A stretch of DNA of 64,000 bases from Cohnella fermenti (GTDB lineage Bacteria; Bacillota; Bacilli; Paenibacillales; Paenibacillaceae): the NCBI RefSeq assembly GCF_004801405.1, contig NZ_SSOB01000003.1:1-64000 (forward strand). Reading direction: 5' to 3'. Position numbers and translations under genes: made by a program. The notes under the pieces are model-generated. The model saw only the letters and a list, made by a program, of their open reading frames with translations, was not told where the DNA came from and searched no databases. Within the stretch, counting starts at the first letter, position 1. Each line of letters starts with the position of its first letter. This document shows positions 17,374-26,260 of the stretch, in pieces.

Positions 17374-18380
17374 GCCTTAGCGAGAACGAGATCAACCGTT
17401 ATTTGGATACCCATGCTGTACTGGAAGCGGCGATCGCGGGCTTGACCCCGCAGCAGCTCCGGTGGAAGGAGGCGGCGAACAAGTGGAGCGTGAATGAGGT
17501 GCTGACGCATCTCGCGGATCACAATATCGTCGTCTCGTTCCGCATTCGCGAGATTCTGTCGGGTTCGCCCGAGCGGCTGCCCGCCTTCCGGCAAGACCCG
17601 TGGGTGGAGGGGCAGCGAGGGAACGAGGCTGCGGCAGACGAGCTTCTGGCCTTCTACCGTTCTCTGCTCGCATACAACGCGCAATTGTTCCGGAGGCTGC
17701 CTGCGGAAGACGGGCAGAAGACGGCGGTGAACGCCAAGGGAGACGTCGTGACGCTTGCGCAGGTCGTCCGCTCCTTCGTCGAGCATGTCCACCATCATCT
17801 CGGCCAGATCGACCGAATCAAGCGGGCGCTGCCTGCCGAGCTTCCCGCCGCTGCGGACGCAGGCGCCGCGGTTCTCATCCGCGATGCGAAGGAGGAGGAC
17901 CGCGAGGCGCTGCGGAGCGTTCTGGTCGCGGCCTACGAGCAGTATGCCGGCGATATCCCTCACCGCTGGGAGGAGTACAAGGAGTCGATATTGGCCTCCG
18001 TCGACGGGGGCAGCCCGAAGGCGAGGCTCGTCGCCGAACGGAACGGGGAGATCGTCGGCAGCGCGCTGCTCTTCGGCTCCTCGGAAGAAGCGTACGGGAA
18101 CCCGGAGCTTAACATCCGCAATCCGATCGTAAGGCTGCTCGCCGTCTCCCCGGCCCATCGGGGCCAGGGCATCGCGACCGCGATCCTGCGCGAGAGCGCG
18201 AGAAGGGCGGCCGAATGGGGCGCGGATACGCTGCATCTGCACACGTCCGACGTGATGGCTCCGGCCGTCCGCTTGTACGAATATCTCGGCTTCGAGCGGG
18301 ATCACGATAAGGACGTGCAGCAAGGGGACATTCTCGTGAAGAGCTACAAGCTGCATGTGAGAGAGAAAGTTATCCAATAG
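17370..18380 (+). CDS. DinB-like / GNAT acetyltransferase fusion protein
   Basis: A 336-residue two-domain protein. Residues 1-155 are a DinB-superfamily four-helix bundle: [11 protein letters not shown] near 42-51 and [18 protein letters not shown] near 134-151 place His47, His139 and His143 as the likely metal triad. Residues 166-330 are a GNAT N-acetyltransferase: [17 protein letters not shown] at the start, the acetyl-CoA motif [19 protein letters not shown] near 250-270, and a C-terminal [12 protein letters not shown]. In the equivalent Bacillus operon a stand-alone GNAT (YtmI) N-acetylates S-modified cysteine, so the GNAT half probably does the same. DinB-fold proteins include thiol-dependent S-transferases such as the bacillithiol transferase, so the N-terminal half may handle thiol conjugates; this is inference. 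It overlaps the upstream deacylase by ATGA. Confidence 0.85.
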   Translation: MSLSENEINRYLDTHAVLEAAIAGLTPQQLRWKEAANKWSVNEVLTHLADHNIVVSFRIREILSGSPERLPAFRQDPWVEGQRGNEAAADELLAFYRSLLAYNAQLFRRLPAEDGQKTAVNAKGDVVTLAQVVRSFVEHVHHHLGQIDRIKRALPAELPAAADAGAAVLIRDAKEEDREALRSVLVAAYEQYAGDIPHRWEEYKESILASVDGGSPKARLVAERNGEIVGSALLFGSSEEAYGNPELNIRNPIVRLLAVSPAHRGQGIATAILRESARRAAEWGADTLHLHTSDVMAPAVRLYEYLGFERDHDKDVQQGDILVKSYKLHVREKVIQ

Positions 18381-18396
18381 CGAAGATTATCCAATA
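18370..18396 (+). repeat. 17-bp spaced microduplication at a gene junction
   Basis: TTATCCAATA occurs at 18370-18379 (containing the stop codon of the DinB-GNAT gene) and again at 18387-18396, just before the GGGAGG ribosome site of the next gene. This is one of several short tandem duplications at gene junctions in this window. Confidence 0.65.
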
Positions 18397-18408
18397 CAGG
18401 GAGGAACG

Positions 18409-19740
18409 ATGGCCATGGCAGGGAAAAAACTGAAGCTCGGAGCATTGATTCACGGCGTCGGAGGCAACATCTCGGCCTGGAGGCATCCGGAGGTTCCGAC
18501 GGACGCGAGCGTGAACTTCGACTTCTACAAGAGTCAGGCGCGGAAGGCGGAGGAAGGCAAGTTCGATCTCGTGTTCATCGCGGACGGCTTGTACATCAAC
18601 GAGAAGTCGATTCCCCACTTCCTGAATCGCTTCGAGCCGCTGACGATTCTGTCGGCGCTGGCGGCCGCCACGGAGAAGATCGGGCTTGTCGGCACGCTGT
18701 CGACCTCGTACGCCGAGCCGTTCACGGTCGCGCGGCAGTTCGGTTCGCTCGACCATATCAGCGGCGGCCGCGGCGGCTGGAACGTCGTGACCTCGCCGCT
18801 CGAGGGCTCGGCGCTGAACTACGGCCGCGAGAAGCACCCGAGCCACGACGAGCGCTACGAGATCGCCGAGGAATTCCTGCAGGTCGCGCGCGGCCTGTGG
18901 GACTCGTGGGAGGACGACGCCTTCGTGCGGAACAAGGAGAGCGGCGTCTTCTTCGATCCGGCGAAGCTGCACACGCTGAATCACAAGGGCAAGCACTTCT
19001 CCGTTCAAGGTCCGCTGAACATCGCCCGCTCCAAGCAGGGGCACCCGGTCGTGTTCCAGGCGGGCTCCTCCGAGAGCGGCAAGAGCCTGGCGGCGAAGGG
19101 AGCGGACGCCGTGTTCACCGGCCACGAGACGCTGGAGGAAGCGAAGGCGTTCTACCGCGACGTGAAGCGCCGGACCGTGGAACAGGGCCGCTCGGCGGAC
19201 GATATCGTCATCCTGCCGGGCATCGGCCCGATCATCGGCCGGACGGAGGCGGAGGCGGAGCGCAAGTACGAGGAGATCGCCGGCCTCGTCTCGATCGAGA
19301 ACGCGCTGAACTACCTGGGGCGGTTCTTCGAGCACTTCGACTTCTCGCAATTCCCGCTCGACGAGCCGTTCCCCGATATCGGGGACCTCGGCAGCAACAG
19401 CTTCCGCAGCGGAACCGACAAGATCAAGAAGCAGGCGAAGGAGAAGGGGCTGACGCTTCGCCAGGTCGCGCTCCAGGCGGCGACGCCGCGAGGCGAATTC
19501 TTCGGAACGCCGGAGCAGGTCGCGGACCGGATTCAGCTCTGGTTCGAGGAAGGCGGCGCGGACGGCTTCATCATCCATTCCAACATCCCGAGCGGACTGA
19601 CGGACTTCGTCGAGCTGGTCGTGCCGATTCTTCAGGAACGCGGAATCTATCGCACCGAATACGAGGCCGACACGCTGCGCGGCAACCTCGGCCTGCCGAT
19701 TCCGGCGAACCGCCATACGTTAGAGAACGTTCGCGGCTGA
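18409..19740 (+). CDS. ytnJ: FMN-dependent monooxygenase (YtnJ/NtaA/DszA family)
   Basis: Flavin monooxygenase of the NtaA/SnaA/DszA group, 443 residues, as in YtnJ (CmoJ). Typical features are the opening [31 protein letters not shown] near residue 55, [16 protein letters not shown] near 90, [15 protein letters not shown] near 118-135, [19 protein letters not shown] near 200 and [15 protein letters not shown]. The family uses FMNH2 supplied by a separate reductase to oxygenate next to sulfur or nitrogen; here the predicted substrate is an N-acetyl-S-alkyl-cysteine. GGGAGGAACG precedes ATG 18409. It is the last gene of the operon and is followed by a terminator. The ytnI, ribR and ytnM genes of Bacillus are absent. 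Confidence 0.88.
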   Translation: MAMAGKKLKLGALIHGVGGNISAWRHPEVPTDASVNFDFYKSQARKAEEGKFDLVFIADGLYINEKSIPHFLNRFEPLTILSALAAATEKIGLVGTLSTSYAEPFTVARQFGSLDHISGGRGGWNVVTSPLEGSALNYGREKHPSHDERYEIAEEFLQVARGLWDSWEDDAFVRNKESGVFFDPAKLHTLNHKGKHFSVQGPLNIARSKQGHPVVFQAGSSESGKSLAAKGADAVFTGHETLEEAKAFYRDVKRRTVEQGRSADDIVILPGIGPIIGRTEAEAERKYEEIAGLVSIENALNYLGRFFEHFDFSQFPLDEPFPDIGDLGSNSFRSGTDKIKKQAKEKGLTLRQVALQAATPRGEFFGTPEQVADRIQLWFEEGGADGFIIHSNIPSGLTDFVELVVPILQERGIYRTEYEADTLRGNLGLPIPANRHTLENVRG

Positions 19741-19768
19741 TCCGCCGCTGCCCCGTCTCCCGAATAAA

Positions 19769-19818
19769 GTCGACTCTTCTCCTGTTCGCAGGGGAACGAG
19801 CTCGGCTTTTTTTGCGCA
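19769..19818 (+). terminator. Rho-independent terminator of the ytm-like operon
   Basis: AAAGTCGACTC pairs, with a G-T wobble and one mismatch, with GAGCTCGGCTTT, followed by a run of T. It lies 30 bp after the ytnJ stop. Confidence 0.75.
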
Positions 19819-19899
19819 AAATATCGAAGACAACCTCCGTGAAATATGGTTATAATGGCTATCAACAAACGATCGGCCGGGGGGAGGGGGGAGCGAACG

Positions 19900-21651
19900 G
19901 TGAAGGAGAAGCTGCTGAAGCTGGTCATGGACCGGAAGTTTTTCACGAAGATTTTCGTCTCGATTACGATTGTCGCCTTCATCGGCGTGTTCAGCATCGC
20001 CTTCGTTTACCAGCAATACTTCCGCCGGGTGCTGACGGACAACGAGATCTACCGGGTGCAGCGTTCGATCGACCAAGCGGGCCTCAACCTGGACAACCAG
20101 ATGTACCGGATCGTGAGCAATGTCCACTACTTCTTCGAGTATTCGGGCAACGAGAACCGCTTCATGAAGCTGCGCACAGACGGCTCCGCGGAAGCGGGAG
20201 AGGATAAGAGCTGGGCGGAGAATACGCTGGGCGCTTATCGCATGCAGTACTCGAGCGAGCTGGAGTCGGCGTTCTTCCTGCTGCGGGATCGCCGGGACGG
20301 AGGGAACGAGACGCTGTTCCACGACCCCGAATTGGACCCGGTGCCGGACATGGACTATCGCGAGATGAGCTGGTACCGGGACTTCATCGCCGGGAGCGTC
20401 AACTTCTGGTCGGAGCCGACGCAGGAGCTGCTGTTCTATCAGGACCGTTCGATGACGACGATTTACCTGACGATGGCGCGTTACGATGCCGAAGGGCGGG
20501 ACGGCATTCTCGTCATCCGGCTGAACGGCAAGATGTTCAACGACGCCTTCCGGCTTCTGGTGACGAGAGACCTGAACATCGAGCTGCTGAACGCATCCGG
20601 GCAGAGCGTCTATTCCTCGTTCGCCCCGTCCGAAGCCTACGATTCGGAGGACGACATTCGGATGGATTCCACGCTGAGCCAGAGCGGATTCCGCATCCAG
20701 GCGCACATTCGGAAGTCGTATATCGAGCAGACGGTGAGCAAAATCAAGATTTTGCAGCCGTTTGTCCTCGTACTGGTCGTCCTGATGACGCTGGCCATCT
20801 CGGCCATTCTGTCGCTCTCGCTTGTCCGGCCGATCAAGAAGCTGCTCCGGCTGATGAAGCAGGCGGAGCTTGGCGATCTGGACGTCCGCTTCAACGGGAA
20901 GTTCACGGACGAGGTGGGCGTGCTCGGCAACGGCTTCAACCGGATGCTCGCCACGATGACCGATTCCATGGAGAAGGCGCACCGGGCGGAGATGGACAAG
21001 CTCAGCGCCGAGGTGAAGCAGAAGGACGCGACGATGCATGCGATGCAGAACCAGATCAACCCGCACTTCCTGTACAACACGCTCGAGGTGATCAACTGCC
21101 AGGCCATCATCCACGAGGTGCCGAGCGTCAGCCGGATGAGCAAGGCGCTGGCGGACTTCTTCCGCTATTCCGTCGATAACCCGATGGCGGAGGTCGAGCT
21201 GCGGGTGGAAGCGGCGCACGTCGCGACCTACCTGGACATCCAGCACGAACGGTATCCGGATATCGAGATCGACATGGACGGCTTGAACACCTTCGGCGAC
21301 TATCCGATTCCGAAGCTGACGCTTCAGCCGGTGGTCGAGAATGCGTTTAAGTATGCTTTTCAGGGTAGCCGCGATTATTACCTGCGGATTTACGCCGAGG
21401 ATGCGGGCCCGGATTCGTACGCCTTGTTTGTGGAAGACAACGGGGAAGGGATGGACGAGGAGCGGCTGGAGGCGATCAATCGCCGATTCGAGTCGGTAAC
21501 CGGCGATTCCGGGGTCGGAATCGGCCTCGCGAATGTGCACGATCGGCTGCGCCTCAAGTACGGAGCCGACTATGGCCTGACGATGCAAGAATCGATGTCC
21601 GGGGGCATCCTCGTTCGAATACTGCTGCCCAAGAGGAGGGGGAACGCATGA
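19900..21651 (+). CDS. Two-component sensor histidine kinase, YesM family
   Basis: Membrane sensor kinase of the YesM/LytS-like class (His_kinase plus HATPase), 583 residues from GTG 19900. TM1 is at about residues 20-40, an extracytoplasmic sensor domain at about 45-285, TM2 at about 286-308 (LVLVVLMTLAISAILSLSLV), then a HAMP domain. The phospho-acceptor His is in INPHFLYNTLEVIN near 387. The ATPase has VENAFKYAF near 485, VEDNGEGM and GVGIGLANVHDRL. GGGGAGGGGGGAG upstream fixes the GTG. It overlaps the response regulator by four bases. Such pairs usually sense or control carbohydrate uptake; the sugar ABC importer immediately downstream is the likely target. Confidence 0.92.
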   Translation: MKEKLLKLVMDRKFFTKIFVSITIVAFIGVFSIAFVYQQYFRRVLTDNEIYRVQRSIDQAGLNLDNQMYRIVSNVHYFFEYSGNENRFMKLRTDGSAEAGEDKSWAENTLGAYRMQYSSELESAFFLLRDRRDGGNETLFHDPELDPVPDMDYREMSWYRDFIAGSVNFWSEPTQELLFYQDRSMTTIYLTMARYDAEGRDGILVIRLNGKMFNDAFRLLVTRDLNIELLNASGQSVYSSFAPSEAYDSEDDIRMDSTLSQSGFRIQAHIRKSYIEQTVSKIKILQPFVLVLVVLMTLAISAILSLSLVRPIKKLLRLMKQAELGDLDVRFNGKFTDEVGVLGNGFNRMLATMTDSMEKAHRAEMDKLSAEVKQKDATMHAMQNQINPHFLYNTLEVINCQAIIHEVPSVSRMSKALADFFRYSVDNPMAEVELRVEAAHVATYLDIQHERYPDIEIDMDGLNTFGDYPIPKLTLQPVVENAFKYAFQGSRDYYLRIYAEDAGPDSYALFVEDNGEGMDEERLEAINRRFESVTGDSGVGIGLANVHDRLRLKYGADYGLTMQESMSGGILVRILLPKRRGNA

Positions 21652-22691
21652 GAATTCTGATCGTTGAAGACGAAGCCGTCATTCGCAAGGGGATTATCAA
21701 GCTGCTCGAGAACAGCCATATTGCGATTACCGGGATCGAAGAAGCGAAGAACGGCGAGGAGGCGCTGGCCGCCGTCTCCCGCACGAAGCCCGACCTGATC
21801 ATTACGGATATCCAGATGGCGGTGATGGACGGCCTCGACCTGATCGAGAATATTCGCCGTTCCCATGCCGAGATCGAGCTGATCGTGCTGACCGGCCACG
21901 CGGATTTTCACTATATCCAGCGAGCGCTTCGCAACCAGGTGGCCGACTACCTGCTGAAGCCGATCACGCAAGAGGGGCTGAATGAGGTACTCTCGAAAAC
22001 GCTGCTGAAGGACCCCGCCAAGTGGACGTCCCGGATGGACAACGATACGATTCGGGAGATGTCGGGCGCGGCGGCGGGGCTGGCGAAGGATGTGCTGGCG
22101 GAGAACCGGGGGGAGATGCGCCGCAGGCTCGACAGTTGGTTCGGCTTCTGCCGCGGCAAGGGCTATTCCTGGACGGAGCTGAAGCGGATCATGGGCCACT
22201 TCGAGCTGTTGTTCCGCTCCGAGCTGTATCTCGTGCTGAAGGAATACCCGCAGGATTCCTCCCTGGACAGCCAGCGCCCGGCCGCCTCCGCTCATGAATT
22301 GCAGAGTTACTGGGAACATTATCTGGAACAGTTGATCGCCTCCGTCGCGGAGAAGCGATCGCCGAGGAACAAGCGGGTCGTGGACGACGCCATTCGGCAG
22401 ATGGAAGCCCAATACGGGGACAAGGAGCTGAACCTGCAGGCGCTTGCCGACCGCTCCGGCGTAAGCTCGGCGTACATGAGCAAGATGTTCCGCGAGATCA
22501 TGGGAAGGCCGATCACCCAGTACCTGAACGAGCTTCGGCTGGAGAAGGCGCGGCTGATGCTGCTGGAGCAGCCGGAGATCAAGATCGCGGCGGTTGCGGA
22601 CGAGTGCGGATTCAACGATTATCCGTACTTCTCCAAGGTGTTCAAGAAGCATTACGGCATCTCGCCGCTCGAATACAAAGAGAAGAACTGA
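21648..22691 (+). CDS. Response regulator with AraC-type DNA-binding domain, YesN family
   Basis: Response regulator, 347 residues. The receiver domain (1-120) has the acidic pocket VEDEAVIRKG, the phospho-Asp in IITDIQMAVMDG near residue 54 and Lys in DYLLKPI near 104. The AraC helix-turn-helix pair occupies about 245-345 (LNLQALADRSGVSSAYMSKM, then IAAVADECGFNDYPYFSKVF). The linker of about 110 residues is typical of YesN proteins. ATGA overlap with the kinase gene shows co-translation. A terminator follows, so the adjacent sugar transporter is transcribed separately and is probably activated by this protein. Confidence 0.93.
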   Translation: MRILIVEDEAVIRKGIIKLLENSHIAITGIEEAKNGEEALAAVSRTKPDLIITDIQMAVMDGLDLIENIRRSHAEIELIVLTGHADFHYIQRALRNQVADYLLKPITQEGLNEVLSKTLLKDPAKWTSRMDNDTIREMSGAAAGLAKDVLAENRGEMRRRLDSWFGFCRGKGYSWTELKRIMGHFELLFRSELYLVLKEYPQDSSLDSQRPAASAHELQSYWEHYLEQLIASVAEKRSPRNKRVVDDAIRQMEAQYGDKELNLQALADRSGVSSAYMSKMFREIMGRPITQYLNELRLEKARLMLLEQPEIKIAAVADECGFNDYPYFSKVFKKHYGISPLEYKEKN

Positions 22692-22727
22692 AGGGGCGAT
22701 TCCCTGCAACCGCATACTTGCATGTGA

Positions 22728-22757
22728 CAAATCTTGACGTCAAGGTTTGTTTTTTTT
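22728..22757 (+). terminator. Rho-independent terminator after the YesN-like gene
   Basis: The palindrome CTTGACGTCAAG, extended by CAAA and TTTG arms, ends in a run of eight T. It is a strong intrinsic terminator. Confidence 0.88.
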
Positions 22758-22809
22758 GTTTGGACAACCGATTTAGTTGCGAGAAGACAAGAACCGGTGT
22801 CAGAGTACA

Positions 22810-22838
22810 TTGTTGAAACCCTTTGCAACAACTAGAAT
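22810..22838 (+). promoter_or_regulatory. Promoter of the sugar ABC operon with embedded cre-like site
   Basis: TTGTTG (22810-22815) and TAGAAT (22833-22838) are 17 bp apart. Between them TGAAACCCTTTGCA (22814-22827) matches the CcpA cre consensus TGNAANCGNTTNCA except for one base in the central CG. Overlap of -35 and spacer predicts carbon catabolite repression. Confidence 0.55.
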
Positions 22839-22943
22839 TTGTTTTGTACCTCGGCTGACATGTCAGGTTTGAAGCACAAACGGCGTTGAAGTCCTATCGG
22901 TGGATGAACTCATCATGATTAACCAGAGAAGGGGAGAACGACA

Positions 22944-24356
22944 TTGGCTAAGAAAATCATGCAAATCGCGGCGGCATCCGTCCTGACCGTCTCGCTGGCA
23001 GCTTGTTCGAACGGAGGGAACAACGAGGCATCCCCCAGCGCGAGCGAGAGCCCGAGCGCGTCCGGAGTCGCGGCGCCTTCCGAATCGGGCGCAGGCTCGA
23101 CGGCTACGCTCGCCGAGTGGGGCCAGACGATCAAGAGCAAATACGACGGCACGGAGATCAACCTGGCGTTCGCGAGCCATCCCTCGACGGATTCCTTCCA
23201 GAAGATGACGAAGGAATTCGAAGACTTGACCGGCATCAAGGTCAAGTGGGAGGTCATGGAAGAGGGCTATCTGAAGAACAAGCAACTGCTTGACTTCACG
23301 GGCCGCACCGGAACGTACGACGTGCTCATGGTCGACGGCTTCTGGATGAGCGAATACGGCGCCAAGAAGGTCGTCGAGCCGCTGGACGATCTGATCGCGG
23401 ACAAGACGCTGACTCCGGAGTGGTTCGACTACGAGGACATCGTGCCCGCTTACCGGAACGGCATCAGCAAGTACGAAGGCGTGACCTACGGCATTCCGAC
23501 GGCCGGCGAGACCCGGTTCATCGCTTACCGCAAGGACCTGTTCGAGAAGTACGGCAAGGAGCCGCCGAAGACGATGGACGAGTTCCTCGAGCTGGCGCAG
23601 TTCTTCAACGGCAAGGAAGACGGGCTCTACGGCGTCTCGATGCGCGCCCAACGCGGCACGCACGCAGCCTCCGGCCTGCTGAGCATCCTGTACAACTTCG
23701 GCGGCGGCTTCCTCGACCAGAAGACGGGCAAGGCGACGATGAACGATCCGAAGACGGTCGAAGCGATGCAGTTCTACGTCGATCTGCTCAAGAACGCGCC
23801 GAAGGACGTCAGCTCTTATACGCATGAAGAGGCGCTGTCCGCGTTCACGACGGGCAAGGCTGCGATGTGGCTGGACGCGACGGCGCTGGCGAACCGGATT
23901 CTCGATCCGAGCAGCTCGCAGGTCGCGGACAAGGTCGCCTTCGTGCCGACGCCGGAAGGTCCCGCAGGACGCGCAAGCGCGCTGGCCGGCTGGAACATGT
24001 CGATCTCCTCGCTCTCCAAGAAGCAAGAAGCGGCATGGGCGTTCGTCGTCTATATGAACAGCAAGGAGAAGGCGAAGGAATACGTGCAAGGCGGCGGCGT
24101 GCCGGTCCGCACGTCCGTCTACCAGGACGCCGAGCTCGCGGCGGCGAACATCTCCTACCCGGTGCAGCTCGAAGCGCTTAACGACGCGAACGTGCTCGTC
24201 GAGCAAGGAATCTCCTGGATTCCGCCGAGCCCGAAGCTTGGCCAGATTCTCGACCGCGTCGGCTACTACGTCAGCGCCGCGATGTTCGGCGAGATGACCG
24301 TCCAAGAGGCGGCCGACAAGGCGCAGAAGGAAGTCGCGGACATTACCGGCGAGTAA
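22944..24356 (+). CDS. Sugar ABC transporter substrate-binding lipoprotein
   Basis: Extracellular solute-binding protein family 1 (MalE/UgpB type), 470 residues. The signal peptide ends in the lipobox VSLAACS (Cys near residue 22), followed by a Ser/Pro/Ala-rich linker and the binding domain from about 55. Recognisable parts are FEDLTGIKVKWEVMEEGYLK near 100 and AFTTGKAAMWLDATALAN near 305. TTG 22944 is the start, supported by AGAAGGGGAGAAC upstream. It is the first gene of an importer whose permeases follow after 156 bases containing stem-loops, an arrangement that usually lets the binding protein be made in excess. The ligand cannot be named from sequence; family members bind oligosaccharides or polyols. 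No ATPase is encoded here, so a shared MsmX-type ATPase is probably used. Confidence 0.9.
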   Translation: MAKKIMQIAAASVLTVSLAACSNGGNNEASPSASESPSASGVAAPSESGAGSTATLAEWGQTIKSKYDGTEINLAFASHPSTDSFQKMTKEFEDLTGIKVKWEVMEEGYLKNKQLLDFTGRTGTYDVLMVDGFWMSEYGAKKVVEPLDDLIADKTLTPEWFDYEDIVPAYRNGISKYEGVTYGIPTAGETRFIAYRKDLFEKYGKEPPKTMDEFLELAQFFNGKEDGLYGVSMRAQRGTHAASGLLSILYNFGGGFLDQKTGKATMNDPKTVEAMQFYVDLLKNAPKDVSSYTHEEALSAFTTGKAAMWLDATALANRILDPSSSQVADKVAFVPTPEGPAGRASALAGWNMSISSLSKKQEAAWAFVVYMNSKEKAKEYVQGGGVPVRTSVYQDAELAAANISYPVQLEALNDANVLVEQGISWIPPSPKLGQILDRVGYYVSAAMFGEMTVQEAADKAQKEVADITGE

Positions 24357-24401
24357 GGATAAGGAGCCGGCCCTGCGCTGCGCTCACAACCGCAACAACA
24401 A

Positions 24402-24437
24402 ACCGACACCAAGACCGACACCAAGACCGACACCAAG
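24402..24437 (+). repeat. 12-bp tandem microduplication between binding protein and permease genes
   Basis: ACCGACACCAAG is repeated three times exactly (24402, 24414, 24426), followed by a truncated fourth unit. Confidence 0.85.
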
Positions 24438-24453
24438 ACCAGAAACAGCTTAA

Positions 24454-24477
24454 CCGCCCGGGCGGCTCGCGAGAGCC
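24454..24477 (+). terminator. Intercistronic stem-loops (attenuator or processing site)
   Basis: The perfect palindrome CCGCCCGGGCGG (24454-24465) overlaps a second hairpin GGCTC-GCGA-GAGCC (24464-24477). The two compete for shared bases. There is no U-tract, so partial termination or mRNA protection of the binding-protein message is more likely than full termination. Confidence 0.5.
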
Positions 24478-24512
24478 GTTCGGACGGCCTCCGGAAAGGA
24501 GAGAACCAATCG

Positions 24513-25397
24513 ATGCTTCGCCGTTATTTCCACAACCGGCCGCACCTCGTCTATATCGGACCGGCCATCTTCATCCTCGGAATCTTGACGTTCGTTCCTA
24601 CGATTTTCCTCTATGGGCTGAGCTTGACCAACTATGAGCTGGGCTACCAAGACTTCAAGTTCATCGGGCTCGACAACTTCGTCCGCCTGTTCTCCGGGCA
24701 GGACCCGGAATTCTGGTATTCCGTGCGCATCAGCCTTGGGTTCATGATCATCGTCACGGCCATCGAGCTGCTGCTGGGCTTCGGTCTCGCCGTCCTGCTC
24801 GACAGGGAGTTCAAGCTCAAGCCGCTGGCCTTCGCCTGCCTGATCGTGCCGATCGCCATGACCCCAAGCATCACGGGCCAGATCTGGAAGCTTATGCTCA
24901 ATGCGGAGAACGGCGTCGTCAATTACCTGCTGAGCTTCGTCGGGGGCAAGGTTATCTGGCTGTCGGCCGACAATGCCTTCCTCTCGACCGTAATGGTTGA
25001 CGTCTGGCAGAACACGCCGTTCGTCGCCCTCATCATCTACGCCGGCATGCGTTCGCTTCCGTCCGAGCCGTATGAGGCGGCGGCCATCGACGGCGCGAAC
25101 CGGACGCAAGTGTTCCGTTACATCACGATGCCCTTGCTGCTGCCGATGATTCTGCTCGCCGTCGTCTTCCGGGCGATCGATTCGCTCAAGACGTTCGACA
25201 TTCCGTACTCGCTGACCCAGGGCGGGCCCGGAAGCTCCACGGAATTCCTCAGCATGCACGTGTACCGGCTCGGCTTCGCGCAGACCGGCTGGGTCGGCCG
25301 CTCGGCCGCCGTCTCGGTTGTCCTGCTTGTCCTGATCACGGTCATCAGTTGGCTGCTTATTCGCGCCTATCGGAAGGGAGTGGAGAACCGGGGATGA
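24513..25397 (+). CDS. Sugar ABC transporter permease (MalF/UgpA-type)
   Basis: CUT1-family permease, 294 residues with six predicted membrane helices, the first at about 15-37. The ATPase-docking EAA loop PYEAAAIDGANRTQVFRYIT lies near residues 190-210. The string FDIPYSLTQGGPGSSTEFLS is characteristic of MalF/UgpA/LacF permeases. ATG 24513 is preceded by GGAAAGGAGAG. It overlaps the following permease gene by four bases, and both would form the heterodimeric channel for the upstream lipoprotein. Confidence 0.92.
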   Translation: MLRRYFHNRPHLVYIGPAIFILGILTFVPTIFLYGLSLTNYELGYQDFKFIGLDNFVRLFSGQDPEFWYSVRISLGFMIIVTAIELLLGFGLAVLLDREFKLKPLAFACLIVPIAMTPSITGQIWKLMLNAENGVVNYLLSFVGGKVIWLSADNAFLSTVMVDVWQNTPFVALIIYAGMRSLPSEPYEAAAIDGANRTQVFRYITMPLLLPMILLAVVFRAIDSLKTFDIPYSLTQGGPGSSTEFLSMHVYRLGFAQTGWVGRSAAVSVVLLVLITVISWLLIRAYRKGVENRG

Positions 25398-26218
25398 GCA
25401 CCTACGGAAGCAAAAAACTCGGGATCGGAACCGGTCTCCTGCTGCTTGTCGTCTGCATCCTGTGCATCTTCCCGATGTTCTGGATGATTCTCGTCAGCCT
25501 CAAGTCGAAGGCTCTCACATACGACTCGAGCGTCTGGTTCTTCTCGCCGACGTTCGAGAACTACAAGGCGGTGTTCGAGAACCGCAATGCCGTCGACTAC
25601 TTGAAGAACAGCGCCATCGTCGTTGTGCTGACCACGATTGTCTCGATCTTCATCGGCGGCATGGCCGCGTACGGCTTCGCTCGGTTCGAGTTCAAGAAGA
25701 AGGAGAACCGCGCTTTCTGGGTGCTCAGCCTGAGAATGCTGCCGCCGATGGCTTCCGTCATTCCGCTGTTCGTCATGGCGAGCCTGATCGGCGTGCTCGA
25801 CACGCACCTTGTGCTGATTGTCGCCTACATGCTGTTCAACATTCCGTTCACCATCTGGATGATGCGCAGCTTCTTCGAAGAGATTCCGGTCGCACTCGAG
25901 GAAGCGGCCTTCGTGGACGGAGCGTCGCGCTTCCGCGTGTTCGTGCAGATCATTCTTCCACTCGCTGTTCCGGGGCTGATCGCTACCGCGATTTTCTGCA
26001 TCATCAATTCGTGGAACGAATTCGTCTTCGCCCTGTTCCTGACGAGCTCGCATGCGAGCACGCTGCCGACAACCGTAACGCTGTTCCTGTCCGTGTCCGG
26101 TGTCGCTTGGGGCGAGATGTCCTCGATCGGGGTCGTCACCATCCTCCCAATGCTGATCTTCGCGATGGTCGTGCAGAAGTACATGATTCGCGGGCTTACG
26201 TTCGGCGGGGTTAAATAA
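25394..26218 (+). CDS. Sugar ABC transporter permease (MalG/UgpE-type)
   Basis: Second CUT1 permease, 274 residues, MalG-like. Six membrane helices are predicted, beginning LGIGTGLLLLVVCILCIFPM. The EAA loop is ALEEAAFVDGASRFRVFVQI near residue 165-185, and the conserved FNIPFTIWMMRSFFEEIP precedes it. ATG 25394 overlaps the stop of the upstream permease (ATGA), with GGAGTGGAGAACCGGGG before it. It is followed 42 bases later by the oxidoreductase gene of the same operon. Confidence 0.92.
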   Translation: MSTYGSKKLGIGTGLLLLVVCILCIFPMFWMILVSLKSKALTYDSSVWFFSPTFENYKAVFENRNAVDYLKNSAIVVVLTTIVSIFIGGMAAYGFARFEFKKKENRAFWVLSLRMLPPMASVIPLFVMASLIGVLDTHLVLIVAYMLFNIPFTIWMMRSFFEEIPVALEEAAFVDGASRFRVFVQIILPLAVPGLIATAIFCIINSWNEFVFALFLTSSHASTLPTTVTLFLSVSGVAWGEMSSIGVVTILPMLIFAMVVQKYMIRGLTFGGVK

Positions 26219-26260
26219 ACCGTTATATTATCTCGTTCAACTTCACATCATGGAAGGGCG

